A stretch of DNA of 64,000 nucleotides from Acidobacteriaceae bacterium (GTDB lineage Bacteria > Acidobacteriota > Terriglobia > Terriglobales > Acidobacteriaceae): positions 46,843 to 110,842 of the forward strand of contig JAJPKO010000062.1 in assembly GCA_021323655.1 (NCBI GenBank), in the 5' to 3' direction. The position numbers and the translations under genes were made by a program. Below, in pieces: positions 1 through 9,042 of this stretch; position 1 is the stretch's first letter; every line of letters starts with the position of its first letter. Below the pieces are notes generated by a model, which worked only from the letters and a program-made list of their open reading frames with translations, did not search any database and was not told where the DNA came from.

Positions 1-1471
1 CGTACAGGGTGGTCTTTCCATCTGCTGCCTTCAACTCCAGCATCTCTGGCTTGATTAAGTCGTATCCATCCGGCATCTTGCCTTGCCAGATCGTCTGGCA
101 CGCGCTCCCGGCATGGCACAGGCTGAAGGAAGGCGGCGTCATCAGGCTCGAAGCGTGATCAAAATAAGTAGAAGTGCCCTCGGCAAAGTTCGGATCGTGA
201 AAACTCTCGCCAGACGAAATCTTCTGCTTCTCTGAGCCATCCAGCTTCACCGCCCATATCTGCTGCCCACGGGGATCGCCTTCATTCGAGACGTAATAGA
301 CAGTGCGTGTCGTCAGATCAATGGACTTGATCGGACCGACCTCGTAGTCCCCCCTTTCCAGCTCGCCCGCAAGCTGCGCCTCCGCACCTAACGGATTCGA
401 AGCCACATACGTATAGCGATAAATGTGCGTGTGGCCATCGCGCCAGCTTGTGATGAGAAACTCGCCCGGCGCAAAGAAATGCACATCGTAGGCTTCATCA
501 AAAAACTTATCGTCATTCTGAGCAAGCACCAGACGCGAATCACCCGTCCGCGTATCAGCAAAATATAAATTCAGGTGCTTGTGGTCGCGCGTCAGCACTT
601 CTACCCACACCACGTGCGGGTCCACCCATCCAAAGCGCGGAATATAGTCATTGCCGTTATCAAACGGCACTTTGATCCATGTAGTCTTGCCGCCGCTCGC
701 GCTCACCACGCCCACTTTCACGCCCGGATTCGCGTCCCCCGGCTGCGGATAGCGCTGCTCATCCACACTCGCGTGCGTGGGAATCCAGTCCACAATGGGA
801 TACTGCGGCACCGACGCCTCGTCCATCTGTAAATATGCAATCTGCTTTGAGTCCGGCGACCAGAAGTAGTTGCTCCGAACATCAAGCTCTTCCAGGTACA
901 CCCAATCCACCTCGCCATTCAGCAGCGTCGGCTCATGCGTATTGGTTACAGGGCTGGCCTGCGCCGATGGTTTGCCCACGTAGATGTTGTGGTCGTGCAG
1001 GTAAGAAATGTATTGCCCATTCGGCGAAAACTTGGGATCGTCCCCGCTGCCCTGGCCCGTCTGCCCAACCTCCGTCCCCGTGCCGCTCTTCAGGTCATAG
1101 AGCCAGAGCGTGCCATTGGTATCAAACAGAAGGTGCTGCGAATCCGGCGCCCAGATATAGTCCGGCTCACCATAGCGCCCGCGATGATCGCGGTCTTTCT
1201 CGCCGAGCTGCACATTCATAATCGGCGCCAGCTTCTGGTGGTCGAGCAGCTTGCTTGTCTTGCCCGTGGCCGCATCCATCTGCATCATGTCGCCATCGTC
1301 GCCAATATAAATGGCGCGCTTGCCATCCGGTGACCAGGACATTTCTCCGGGCTGATGCCCTATCGAGATGCGTCCCGTGAAAATGTCCGGAACGGTCCAT
1401 TGTTTTTGCGCAAAAGCGTGCAGCTCAACAACAAGAAGGCAAGCAAAAAGAAGAGCAGATATACGGCGCAC
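1..1471 (-). CDS. S9 (prolyl oligopeptidase / DPP-IV) family peptidase, 3' end outside window
   Basis: About 490 N-terminal residues are visible; the C-terminal alpha/beta-hydrolase domain with the catalytic Ser lies beyond base 1. Start is a GTG at 1471, giving MRRISALLFACLLVVELHAFA, a clear Sec signal peptide, then QKQWTVPDIFTG. The visible part is a DPP-IV N-terminal beta-propeller: repeated WSPDGK / FSPNGQ / WSPDSK blade motifs, and a YLQMDEASVPQYPIVDW stretch resembling the conserved Glu-containing loop of DPP-IV-type enzymes. Such enzymes cut dipeptides after Pro or Ala from peptide N-termini in the periplasm or outside. Family assignment rests on the propeller only; the catalytic triad cannot be checked here. 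Confidence 0.85.
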   Translation of the reverse strand, partial: MRRISALLFACLLVVELHAFAQKQWTVPDIFTGRISIGHQPGEMSWSPDGKRAIYIGDDGDMMQMDAATGKTSKLLDHQKLAPIMNVQLGEKDRDHRGRYGEPDYIWAPDSQHLLFDTNGTLWLYDLKSGTGTEVGQTGQGSGDDPKFSPNGQYISYLHDHNIYVGKPSAQASPVTNTHEPTLLNGEVDWVYLEELDVRSNYFWSPDSKQIAYLQMDEASVPQYPIVDWIPTHASVDEQRYPQPGDANPGVKVGVVSASGGKTTWIKVPFDNGNDYIPRFGWVDPHVVWVEVLTRDHKHLNLYFADTRTGDSRLVLAQNDDKFFDEAYDVHFFAPGEFLITSWRDGHTHIYRYTYVASNPLGAEAQLAGELERGDYEVGPIKSIDLTTRTVYYVSNEGDPRGQQIWAVKLDGSEKQKISSGESFHDPNFAEGTSTYFDHASSLMTPPSFSLCHAGSACQTIWQGKMPDGYDLIKPEMLELKAADGKTTLY

Positions 1472-1701
1472 TCAATACCCCTGAAGTAGATAAAGTAGAC
1501 TGGGAGGAACCCCTCATTCTAGTCCATGTGCCGCCGCTTCGGGGCCTCTTTGACGGCGACGCACATGGCCCGCAGCCACAGGACATACGGGAATCAGTTC
1601 TGTGGCAATCGTGATTTTATGCGGAGCTCCAGGCCTGAGGAGTGTGCGAGTACTTCCCCGCAAAAAATTGCCATTCTCCAGCGAAGTCGAAGCACCCGGC
1701 C

Positions 1702-2964
1702 TCAGCTGAACTGCGTCATGTTGATACCCAATTCGTATTTGTCGCCGTGCTTCAGCAGCTCGTCCCAGGTCACTTCCCGCTTCTTGTAAGCGGCCATGCG
1801 GCCCAGCATGCAGCTTCGCGCGCTTTCCACGCCCGCGGCAATCTGGTTGTGGAACTTGCCCGAGGTAATGCTTTCAATAAAGCCCTTGTCTTTTTTCCGG
1901 TCTGCCTGGGCCAGGTTGTCAGTGAATGCTCCATTCGATGCAAAGGAGCCTGTGGGCTGCGTAGTGCTTCCCGCCCATGTCCACGGATTGTCGCTGATGA
2001 TCCGCAGCGGTCCTGAGTAAGGTGCTTCAGCAATTCCTTTGTCACCGAAGAAGCGCGCTGAAACGTCGAACCAGTTCGCCGGGCAGAACTGCGTGGATGA
2101 AAAGCTGACCCGCACATCGTCAGGATAAGTAAAGACCACCTGATAGTTGTCCGAGCAATCACCCGCGTGCGTAAGAACATTCCGTCCCGCCGTCCCCACC
2201 GCTTTGAGAGGATGGCCCTGCAACACCCAATTGCAGATATCAATCACATGGATGTTCTGCTCAACAAGAATATCGCCCGACAGCACCCGGTCCCACAACC
2301 AGCGCCGGATACGCAACTCATCCGGCGATGCACCGGGAAAATCAGGATATGCGGAAGGCGGAGCGTTGTACCAGGCTTCTACGCAGGCAATCTTGCCCAA
2401 CTCGCCTCCATGAATCCGCCGCACAATTTCAACATAAGGAGGAGCGCTGCGAATCTGGAATCCAACATCCACGCTGACCTTGCCATCGGCCTGTTTCGCG
2501 ATTTCAAGCGCATGATTGGTCTGCGCAATGTCCACTCCAACCGGCTTTTCACAATAAGCGTGCTTGCCGCCTTTCACCGCGGCCTCAAGATGCTGTACAT
2601 GAAAATAGGGCGGCGTGGAGATCTGGATCGCGTCAATATGCGGCGAGGCGGCAAGTTCTTCATACGCCTTGTATCCGCGAAACAGCAGCTTCTGGTCAGG
2701 CCCGGCATAGCCAAGCGATTGGTTCACCTGGTCGAAGTGCGCCTTGCCTGCGTCCAGTTTGTCTTGAAAAAGATCGCCCAGCGCGACCACACGTGCGCTG
2801 GTGTTCTTCGCAAATGACGTGGCGACCGCCGTACCGCGATTGCCACATCCCAGCAGAGCATAGCGCACCGCTGAATTGGCCTCATAGCCAAACGCCGTCT
2901 TCGGCTTCAGTAACAGCAGCCCTGAAGCTGCGGCCGATCCAGCCAGAAATTCTCTACGGTCCAT
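1702..2964 (-). CDS. Gfo/Idh/MocA family oxidoreductase with Tat-like signal
   Basis: 420 aa from MDRREFLAGSAAASGLLLL. An in-frame ATG nine codons upstream exists, but the ATG at 2964 has the better ribosome site (GAAGGAAAACC) and puts RREFL at the N-terminus as a twin-arginine export signal. A Rossmann motif (LLGCGNRG) follows at about residue 35 and the family EKP motif (YCEKPVGVD) is present. These NAD(P)-dependent enzymes act on sugars, inositols or glycosides; acidobacterial members with Tat signals are usually periplasmic. It lies 16 nt after the upstream TIM-barrel gene and is probably co-transcribed with it, a common pairing in carbohydrate catabolism. Substrate unknown. Confidence 0.9.
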   Translation of the reverse strand: MDRREFLAGSAAASGLLLLKPKTAFGYEANSAVRYALLGCGNRGTAVATSFAKNTSARVVALGDLFQDKLDAGKAHFDQVNQSLGYAGPDQKLLFRGYKAYEELAASPHIDAIQISTPPYFHVQHLEAAVKGGKHAYCEKPVGVDIAQTNHALEIAKQADGKVSVDVGFQIRSAPPYVEIVRRIHGGELGKIACVEAWYNAPPSAYPDFPGASPDELRIRRWLWDRVLSGDILVEQNIHVIDICNWVLQGHPLKAVGTAGRNVLTHAGDCSDNYQVVFTYPDDVRVSFSSTQFCPANWFDVSARFFGDKGIAEAPYSGPLRIISDNPWTWAGSTTQPTGSFASNGAFTDNLAQADRKKDKGFIESITSGKFHNQIAAGVESARSCMLGRMAAYKKREVTWDELLKHGDKYELGINMTQFS

Positions 2965-2980
2965 GGTTTTCCTTCTCTTC

Positions 2981-3931
2981 TTACTGAACACCAGTTACCT
3001 TCGCCAGGATGCCCTGCAGATAGACCTTCTCCCTGCGAATGTCCTCCATCTGCTGCGCGCCTTCAATCTCGCGCTCGATCGTAATGGCCCCCGTATATCC
3101 AAGCTTATGCAATTTGCTGAAGACCTTTTCAAAGTCCACCAGTCCCCGGCCAATCACCACTTCCTCGCCCAGCTTCATCGGGTCGGTCGGCCATTTGCCA
3201 TCTTTCGCATGCACACTGCGAACATGCCGGCCAATGATGTCCACCGCATCTACAGGATTGGCCTTGCCATAAAGAATCAGGTTCGCCGTATCTAGACCAA
3301 CTCCCAGATTCGGATGGTTCACATCCTGAATGGCGCGAGACATCGTCGTCGGCGTCTCCTGCCCCGTTTCCATCAGAAAATGCTGGCCGTTGTTGGCGCA
3401 GTGCATCGTAATTTCACGAATCGTCTGGACCGTTTCCGCGTAGAGCGGGTCGCGCGGGTTTTCCGGAATAAAACCACAATGTGTCTGGACCTGAGGCACG
3501 CCCAGCAATTTGGCGAAGTCCGATGCCTGCTTCAACGCATCCAGACGCGCAGCGCGGCTCTCCCGCGGGACCAAACCGATCGTCGAAGGCCCATCTTCAA
3601 AGTCCCACACCAGGCGCCCTGGACCGACGACTTCCGCCGTAGTCGCGGTTATGCCATATTTGTTCAGCGCGCTGCCGATCCGATCGGCAAGCTGTTGCGT
3701 AAATTTTCCAATGTAGTGGTCCAGTGAAAGAAAGCAGTTATTCAGGCCGAGTTCCTTGACTCGCGCAATTGGCTCTTCAGGGTTGTCGCCAATGCGGATG
3801 AGCACGCCCACGTCCATTGGCTTGGGCTTGTTTTCTGTGTTGAAAAACGGCCGCTGAGACAAGCCGAAACCTGGAATTGTATGGGCCGTAGCCACAACTC
3901 CAGCCTTGGCAAGAAATTCGCGTCTTAACAT
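2981..3931 (-). CDS. sugar phosphate isomerase/epimerase family TIM-barrel protein, exported
   Basis: 316 aa from MLRREFLAKAGVVATAH; the upstream in-frame ATG is less likely because a GGAGGG ribosome site sits just ahead of 3931. The N-terminus carries a twin-arginine-like RREFL signal. The body matches AP-endonuclease-2-like xylose-isomerase barrels: QTHCGFIPENP, FLMETGQET, and GVGLDTANLILYGKANP with an HAKDGKWP motif giving metal-binding His, Glu and Asp residues. Members isomerise or epimerise keto-sugars or inosose. It precedes the Gfo/Idh/MocA gene in a two-gene operon, suggesting a shared sugar-derivative pathway. The exact reaction is not predictable. Confidence 0.85.
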   Translation of the reverse strand: MLRREFLAKAGVVATAHTIPGFGLSQRPFFNTENKPKPMDVGVLIRIGDNPEEPIARVKELGLNNCFLSLDHYIGKFTQQLADRIGSALNKYGITATTAEVVGPGRLVWDFEDGPSTIGLVPRESRAARLDALKQASDFAKLLGVPQVQTHCGFIPENPRDPLYAETVQTIREITMHCANNGQHFLMETGQETPTTMSRAIQDVNHPNLGVGLDTANLILYGKANPVDAVDIIGRHVRSVHAKDGKWPTDPMKLGEEVVIGRGLVDFEKVFSKLHKLGYTGAITIEREIEGAQQMEDIRREKVYLQGILAKVTGVQ

Positions 3932-4069
3932 GAAAAGACGGCCCTCCGATGGCAACGATTTCAAAACGGAAGAGTATCACGCCGCTCCACTCAAAAGAAA
4001 TCTCCCGGAAGCATCGCCGCAATACTCGGCTCAATCACACATCACCAGCAAATCCAGCTTGTGCCCGTC

Positions 4070-6103
4070 TCAGGGTCGAGTACCGGCAATCGCATTCATC
4101 TTCGCTGTCTTCTCATCTCCGCCTGGCTCCAGCACCACGCCATTGTAGAGAGAAGCAGCTACCAGACGGTCACTCAGCGAACGAACAGCACGCAGTGTCC
4201 ATCCTGTGTCCCACCACTTCCACGTCTTGCTCTGCACATCAAGCCCAAGAACAACCGTCGAGCGGGAAGAGGTCACAAACAGCCGGTTCCATTGCGTGTT
4301 GAAGCTCAGCCCATTGATGTCAGCCAGCGGGAGCGTGTCTATACGCTGCCAGCTCTGGCCGCGGTCCGTGCTGTAGAAGAGCCCTTCGCGTCCCCCCACC
4401 CACAGGCTGCCATCAGGAGCAGTGGAAACCGCACGGACTCCGCTGAGCTTCGATGGCAGATTCACCGGTGTCCAGGTCGTGCCGCCATCCGCAGATGTCA
4501 GCATCTCAGAGCGATTTGCGGCAATGGCCTCGTTGCCCTTCGCGCTGACATAGAGAAAATTTTCGCCCTTTAGCACCGGGCCGCTCCAGGAAGCGCCCTG
4601 GTTTGCACTGCGATAAACGCCGTTCGACGTTGCCGCCAGCCAGACCGCGCCATTGGTGCTGATGTCATTCACGCGCGAATCAATCGTTCCTCCTGGTTGC
4701 GCAACCTGCACCGTCTTCTTCGTGCGGCGCTTCCCTTTCCCTCGGCTGTAGACCGTCTTCTCCGCATAGCGGATGATGTTTCCGTCCGCCTCCCAGAGCG
4801 ACCCGTTCCAGCGGGCAATACCATGTTCCGTCCCCGCCAGCAGCGTGCCGTCATCAGACTGCGCAAGCGTAAAGACATCGCGTCCATCCAGGCCCTGACT
4901 GCGCTGCTGCCAGCTCTTACCGTTGTCTTCCGTCACAAAGACACCGCCATAGCCTTTGTCATTGATGACACCGGCATAAATGGTCCCGGGATGTTTCGCA
5001 TCCGGCAAAATATCAGAGACCTGCCGCTGCGAGAATCCGGTATTCGCCGCGGCAAAGCTGCGGCCTCCATCCGTGCTCGCAAGAATGCCGCTGCGGTCCG
5101 TGGCAAGAAGCACATGCTGCGGGCTGGAGGGGTCTACGAAAATGTCGTTGATGATCACGTCCGGCCCGGTCATGCGCGTCCAGTTCACGCCATCATCCGT
5201 TGTCTTGTAGAGTCCTTCTGTCGTCCCGGCATAGACCGTCTTGCGGTCTGCCGGGTCCTGCATCAGCACCCGCGTGCGTCGCGCCGTTGAAGGAATGCCC
5301 TGGACCTTGCGATACAGCTCGCCAGCACTGTCACTGCGATAAATTCCAGAGCAGGCGCTCGTATACACCACGGTCGGACGCGTGGGATCAATGATGATGG
5401 AGAAAACATCCGAATCATCAATCAGACCCTGTTTGATGTTGTGCCAGCTCGCGCCGCCGTCCGTTGTCTTCCAGGGAAGGTGCCATGTCCCGGCATAGAT
5501 CACATTGGGGTCATACGGATCAATCGCCACAGATTCCACTTCATGGATCTCCGTGCTTCCCGCCGGACTGATGATCTTCCAGTGCTCCCCCCTGTCCTCA
5601 CTGCGATATACGCCGGACAGCGTGCCTGCCACAAAAATCTTTGGATTCGACCGCGACTGCGTCAGGGCGCGCACCGACTGTCCATTCATCTCCGCAGCAG
5701 GGTTCCACGTCACGCCACCGTCGTGACTGATGTAGATGCCGCCCGAGGGACGGTCCACCTGCCAGACTCCAGCAAGCAGCGTCTTCGGGTCGGTGCTGTC
5801 TACCACCAGGCTGTCCACCACCAGGTCATCGGATTTGCCCAGCCGGGCCAGACGCTCCCACGTATTTCCGCCATCCGTGGACTGGTAGATCCAGCTTGTC
5901 GTTGTGCCGAGATAAATGTGCTTGGCTGAGGCAGGGTCGGCAGCAAAACTGCGTGCGTCTCCCCCGTCGGGGCCAATGGGCAACCAGCGCTGAGACTCAG
6001 CGTGGATGAAACCATTTCCCAAAAGAACGAAGACAGAAAGACAAAGGAGAAAAAACTGCAACAATTTGTGCTTCATCATCTTCCGGTACAACTTTACTCT
6101 CAT
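4070..6103 (-). CDS. secreted BNR/Asp-box (VPS10/sortilin-like) beta-propeller protein
   Basis: About 677 aa. The start is uncertain: ATGs at 6142, 6103, 6079 and 6076 are in frame; 6103 gives MRVKLYRKMMKHK followed by a hydrophobic core (LLQFFLLCLSVFVLLGNGFIHA), a normal Sec signal. The rest is built of Asp-box repeats: S-x-D-x-G-x-T-W, for example QSTDGGNTWERL, ISHDGGVTWNP, KTTDGGASWHN, TSADGGTTWTP, YSTDRGQSWQR, spread over the whole length. This fold forms one or two beta-propellers as in photosystem assembly factor Ycf48 or sortilins, and is common in secreted acidobacterial proteins; glycosidase activity is not implied because no sialidase catalytic set is apparent. It stands alone between the sugar isomerase and the OmpA-like gene. 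Confidence 0.8.
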   Translation of the reverse strand: MRVKLYRKMMKHKLLQFFLLCLSVFVLLGNGFIHAESQRWLPIGPDGGDARSFAADPASAKHIYLGTTTSWIYQSTDGGNTWERLARLGKSDDLVVDSLVVDSTDPKTLLAGVWQVDRPSGGIYISHDGGVTWNPAAEMNGQSVRALTQSRSNPKIFVAGTLSGVYRSEDRGEHWKIISPAGSTEIHEVESVAIDPYDPNVIYAGTWHLPWKTTDGGASWHNIKQGLIDDSDVFSIIIDPTRPTVVYTSACSGIYRSDSAGELYRKVQGIPSTARRTRVLMQDPADRKTVYAGTTEGLYKTTDDGVNWTRMTGPDVIINDIFVDPSSPQHVLLATDRSGILASTDGGRSFAAANTGFSQRQVSDILPDAKHPGTIYAGVINDKGYGGVFVTEDNGKSWQQRSQGLDGRDVFTLAQSDDGTLLAGTEHGIARWNGSLWEADGNIIRYAEKTVYSRGKGKRRTKKTVQVAQPGGTIDSRVNDISTNGAVWLAATSNGVYRSANQGASWSGPVLKGENFLYVSAKGNEAIAANRSEMLTSADGGTTWTPVNLPSKLSGVRAVSTAPDGSLWVGGREGLFYSTDRGQSWQRIDTLPLADINGLSFNTQWNRLFVTSSRSTVVLGLDVQSKTWKWWDTGWTLRAVRSLSDRLVAASLYNGVVLEPGGDEKTAKMNAIAGTRP

Positions 6104-6200
6104 ACAGGACACTTGTGCCGCCCCCACAGGTTCTGACGGCAAAGAAAAGGCCAGCCGATGCTCAGGCTGGCCTTCATGGATCAGTTCAGTTTCATCGCAC

Positions 6201-7892
6201 TTACTTCTTTTTGGCTGCGCGATGATGATGGTGCCGGGTGGCGAGTGCCTTGCGAGGCTGCGCCTTCACAGAGGACTCGTCTACAGCCGTTGTGCCGGAC
6301 ACATCGGAGTCGAAGTTGGCACCGGCAGGCACAAGGTAGTTCTCCACTTCCTTCGAGCCTGCACTGCCCGTCCGCACTTCAATGCGGCTGGCGTCAATGC
6401 CTTTCTCCTTCACCAGGTAGTCCTTCGTGTTCACTGCGCGCTGAGCAGCGAAGTCTGTTGCCGGTTTGGCGTGCTTACCATGACGCTTGCCAGCACTGGC
6501 CTTCTCCTGCTCGGTCTCGTTGCCTACAACAACCACCTTGGCATCGGCAGAACGCTGGGCATTCAGGGCCACATCGTCCAGGCAGGCCTTGGCTTCGTTG
6601 TCTACGCGGGTCGGACGCCGCTTGTCACGATCAAAGTTGATCGAGCAGAGCGTCTGCGTCTTCGGCGCCGGGGCCTGAGGAGCATTGACGGTCACCGTGC
6701 AGGTGCCGGATGCTGTCTGACCCTTGTCGTCCGCAACGTTGGCTGTCACAGTGATCGTGCCAGCCGGTGCGCCGGTCGTGGACAGCGTGGCGCTGTTGCC
6801 AGTGCCACTGATCGAACCAGCCGATGCGCTGTAGCTGTAGGTCAGCGGACGGTTCTGCGGGCTGACGCCAGTCGCCGTCACGGTCACGGTGTCGCCCGGG
6901 TTGACCGAGGACGGATTGACCGAGCAGCTCACGGTCGGCGGCTCGTACTGCTTCACGGTGAAGCTCGCGGTGCAATCTGCGAACTGGCCCGCCTTCTGGC
7001 CTTCGCTTACGTGGCCAGTAACGGTGTAATTGCCAGGCTGCAGGCTGCTGGTGTCCACGTTCGCCGTCGCCGTGTCGCCCTTCACCGTCACGCCCTGGCC
7101 AGACCAGCTGTACGTCGCGGTCTTCTTGGGGTTCAGGTTGGTAGCCGTCCCGGTAATGGTGACCGGGTCTCCCGGATATACCGAAGCAGGGCTGGCAGAG
7201 CAGCTGTACTGCACCGGAGGAGGAGGAACGATGTTCCCGAACTTCCAGACAAGACCGGTGCTCAGACGCGCATTGTTCACATTGGCGCGTCCGCCGAACG
7301 ATACGGCCGGTCCATAATTTACGTGAAAATATTCGTAATCAGCCTGGAAGAGCCGAAGGGCCACATGGTGCCCCAGGAAGGGCAGATTGTAGTCCAGTCC
7401 GCCACCGGCAGTCAGTGCAGGGCCCCAGGTGTCATGATGAGCGGCAAATGGCTCAGCATTGGGTCCACCCAGCTTCACAGCGCCAGCAAGCGCATGCACA
7501 AACGGCGTGATGCCCTCAGACGTTGGATACCGGAAAATCGGACCACCCTGGACGGTCCAGGCTTCGTCATTCCGGCCATCCGGATGAGCGCCGAATTCGG
7601 CCTGTCCACCGAAATAACGGTTGAAGTAATATGCAACACTGCCGATCGCACCGTAATCAATAGACGAGTACCGGTCGCTGAAGACCGAACCATTCGGCTG
7701 AGGGGTGTTGACCGTGCCATGCGGCGCCAGATAAGAGTAGCCGGTAAATACATCTACACGGGAAACGGGCTGCTCTGCAGGAGCAGCCGGTTGAGGATTC
7801 GAATTCTGACCGTAAAGACTCGAAGCACCGAGTCCTACGGCGCAACTGATAAGCAGAATTCGGCCCACGGAACCTAACGGACGAGAATACAT
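6201..7892 (-). CDS. OmpA-like outer-membrane beta-barrel protein with two Ig-like/PKD repeats
   Basis: 563 aa. ATG at 7892 is preceded by GGAGGA seven bases away, so it is preferred over two earlier in-frame ATGs. A signal peptide (MYSRPLGSVGRILLISCAVGLGASSLYG) leads into a beta-barrel domain (VDVFTGYSYLAPHG, YFNRYFGGQAEFGAHPDGR, GLDYNLPFLGHHVALRLFQADY), then two Ig/PKD-like repeats each opening with a C-S-x-N/A-S-P-x-S-V-x-P-G-D signature (about residues 230 and 320), and a C-terminal OmpA-like domain (CSINFDRDKRRPTRVDNEA...). The tail is rich in His and Lys (RHHHHRAAKKK). Likely anchors the envelope to peptidoglycan. A long reading frame on the opposite strand is a composition shadow. Confidence 0.8.
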   Translation of the reverse strand: MYSRPLGSVGRILLISCAVGLGASSLYGQNSNPQPAAPAEQPVSRVDVFTGYSYLAPHGTVNTPQPNGSVFSDRYSSIDYGAIGSVAYYFNRYFGGQAEFGAHPDGRNDEAWTVQGGPIFRYPTSEGITPFVHALAGAVKLGGPNAEPFAAHHDTWGPALTAGGGLDYNLPFLGHHVALRLFQADYEYFHVNYGPAVSFGGRANVNNARLSTGLVWKFGNIVPPPPVQYSCSASPASVYPGDPVTITGTATNLNPKKTATYSWSGQGVTVKGDTATANVDTSSLQPGNYTVTGHVSEGQKAGQFADCTASFTVKQYEPPTVSCSVNPSSVNPGDTVTVTATGVSPQNRPLTYSYSASAGSISGTGNSATLSTTGAPAGTITVTANVADDKGQTASGTCTVTVNAPQAPAPKTQTLCSINFDRDKRRPTRVDNEAKACLDDVALNAQRSADAKVVVVGNETEQEKASAGKRHGKHAKPATDFAAQRAVNTKDYLVKEKGIDASRIEVRTGSAGSKEVENYLVPAGANFDSDVSGTTAVDESSVKAQPRKALATRHHHHRAAKKK

Positions 7893-8225
7893 GCGTCTAT
7901 CCTCCGCAACCATAGCTTTGAAAGTCACAACACAGATGAATTTCGGCTTAAAGACTTCAAGCCGGTGAATTTCGGCTTAAGACGTCAAGCCGGGCAGAAA
8001 CCGCAGTTTAAAAACTACGACGGTATAAAAACTTACCACACGTTTACTTAGCTTAGAGCATAAATTCTTCAATGAGTTGCCTCAGAAACTGCATCAATTC
8101 TCAAAAGCACCCATGAAGTTAACAGCTACAAACCCAGAAAATATGCTTCCTCGGAAAGTACCGGGCAATTTCACCCGCTTCGCTGCCGAATCCATCAGCC
8201 TTACTAAGTTATTGAATTTTAAGCT
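7893..8225. other. intergenic region between the OmpA-like gene and nuoB
   Basis: 333 bases, A+T-richer than its surroundings. It holds the tandem repeat described separately and the promoter of the OmpA-like gene, which must read leftward from here. Short motif AAGTTATTGAA at 8206-8216 recurs in the 23 kb intergenic region. No convincing gene is present; a short plus-strand reading frame at 8077-8301 runs into nuoB antisense and lacks a ribosome site. Confidence 0.5.
7937..7993. repeat. tandem 28/29-bp repeat with GGCTT/AAGCC palindrome
   Basis: Two head-to-tail copies, 7937-7965 and 7966-7993, both starting TGAATTTCGGCTTAA and ending CAAGCCGG. They differ by a one-base indel and one substitution. 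Each copy contains GGCTT...AAGCC inverted arms about 7-9 bases apart. The repeats lie 45-100 bases upstream of the OmpA-like gene start, a position suited to operator sites or to 5'-leader hairpins. Confidence 0.7.
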
Positions 8226-8798
8226 CTATTGCAAGTTTAAAATGCGCTTAAAGCTTCCCCGCTCCCGCAGAATCTTCTCCTGCAGCAGCGTAATCGCGTA
8301 AATCAACTGCTCCGGACGCGGCGGGCATCCCGGTACATACACGTCCACTGGAATCACCTGATTCACTCCCTGCACCAGAGCATAATTGTTGAAAACGCCC
8401 CCGGAAGTGGCACACGCGCCCATTGAAATCACCCATTTTGGCTCAGGCATCTGATCATACAGCCGACGGATGACCGGGGCCATCTTCTGCGACACGCGCC
8501 CTGCAATCACCATAAGGTCCGACTGTCGCGGTGAAGCGCGAAAAACCTCGGCCCCAAAGCGGGCCACGTCAAATCGCGATGCCCCCATGGACATCATTTC
8601 AATCGCGCAGCAGGCCAGCCCAAACGTCATTGGCCAGATCGAGTTCTTGCGGATCCAGTTGATCGCCGAATCAAGCGAAGTCAGAAAGACGCCTTCCGGC
8701 TGGTCATACCCATAACTGACTTCCCGCAGCTTCTCCTGGTTCTTCGCACTACTCTCCAGATTGCCGAACAGATATCTGTCGCGCGCCAATTCGCTCAT
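8226..8798 (-). CDS. nuoB: NADH-quinone oxidoreductase subunit B
   Basis: 190 aa. Subunit of the peripheral arm of respiratory complex I that carries iron-sulfur cluster N2, the last electron carrier before quinone. The four cluster cysteines are visible: the adjacent pair in [18 protein letters not shown] and VPGCPPRP; the [24 protein letters not shown] and [19 protein letters not shown] blocks are diagnostic. Length is about usual, with a short N-terminal extension. Unlike most bacteria there is no other nuo gene next to it; nuoI is also isolated near 59.5 kb. Neighbours are an OmpA-like gene and, divergently, amtB. Confidence 0.96.
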   Translation of the reverse strand: MSELARDRYLFGNLESSAKNQEKLREVSYGYDQPEGVFLTSLDSAINWIRKNSIWPMTFGLACCAIEMMSMGASRFDVARFGAEVFRASPRQSDLMVIAGRVSQKMAPVIRRLYDQMPEPKWVISMGACATSGGVFNNYALVQGVNQVIPVDVYVPGCPPRPEQLIYAITLLQEKILRERGSFKRILNLQ

Positions 8799-9042
8799 AT
8801 ATTTACTATAACGCTCCCGGGAGCGGCCCGCAGACGGCAGCCCCCGGCAAGACCAGATTTTTTCCCTGCTCAGAAATTTTCCTTTATCCCCCGTATAAAA
8901 ATTCTCTGTTGCCGTTTTAAGCGCTTACGGAAAAGTACCTGCACAACATATTCTGGGGTTTCAACCAGACATCTTGTTCTGCCATGCGCCGTAGCTCACG
9001 CACAGGCCGTGGTCTATCTCTCAGGCAATTCGACGGGGTACT

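Noticed and set aside
6006..7877. 623-codon plus-strand reading frame opposite the OmpA-like gene
   Set aside because: Arg/His/Cys-rich composition, no ribosome site, and the minus strand encodes a clear signal-peptide protein with repeats. It is an antisense shadow.
8799..9042. Sigma-54 promoter upstream of amtB
   Set aside because: No convincing TGGCAC-N5-TTGCA pattern was found; only a TAAGCGCTTA palindrome at 8918-8927.
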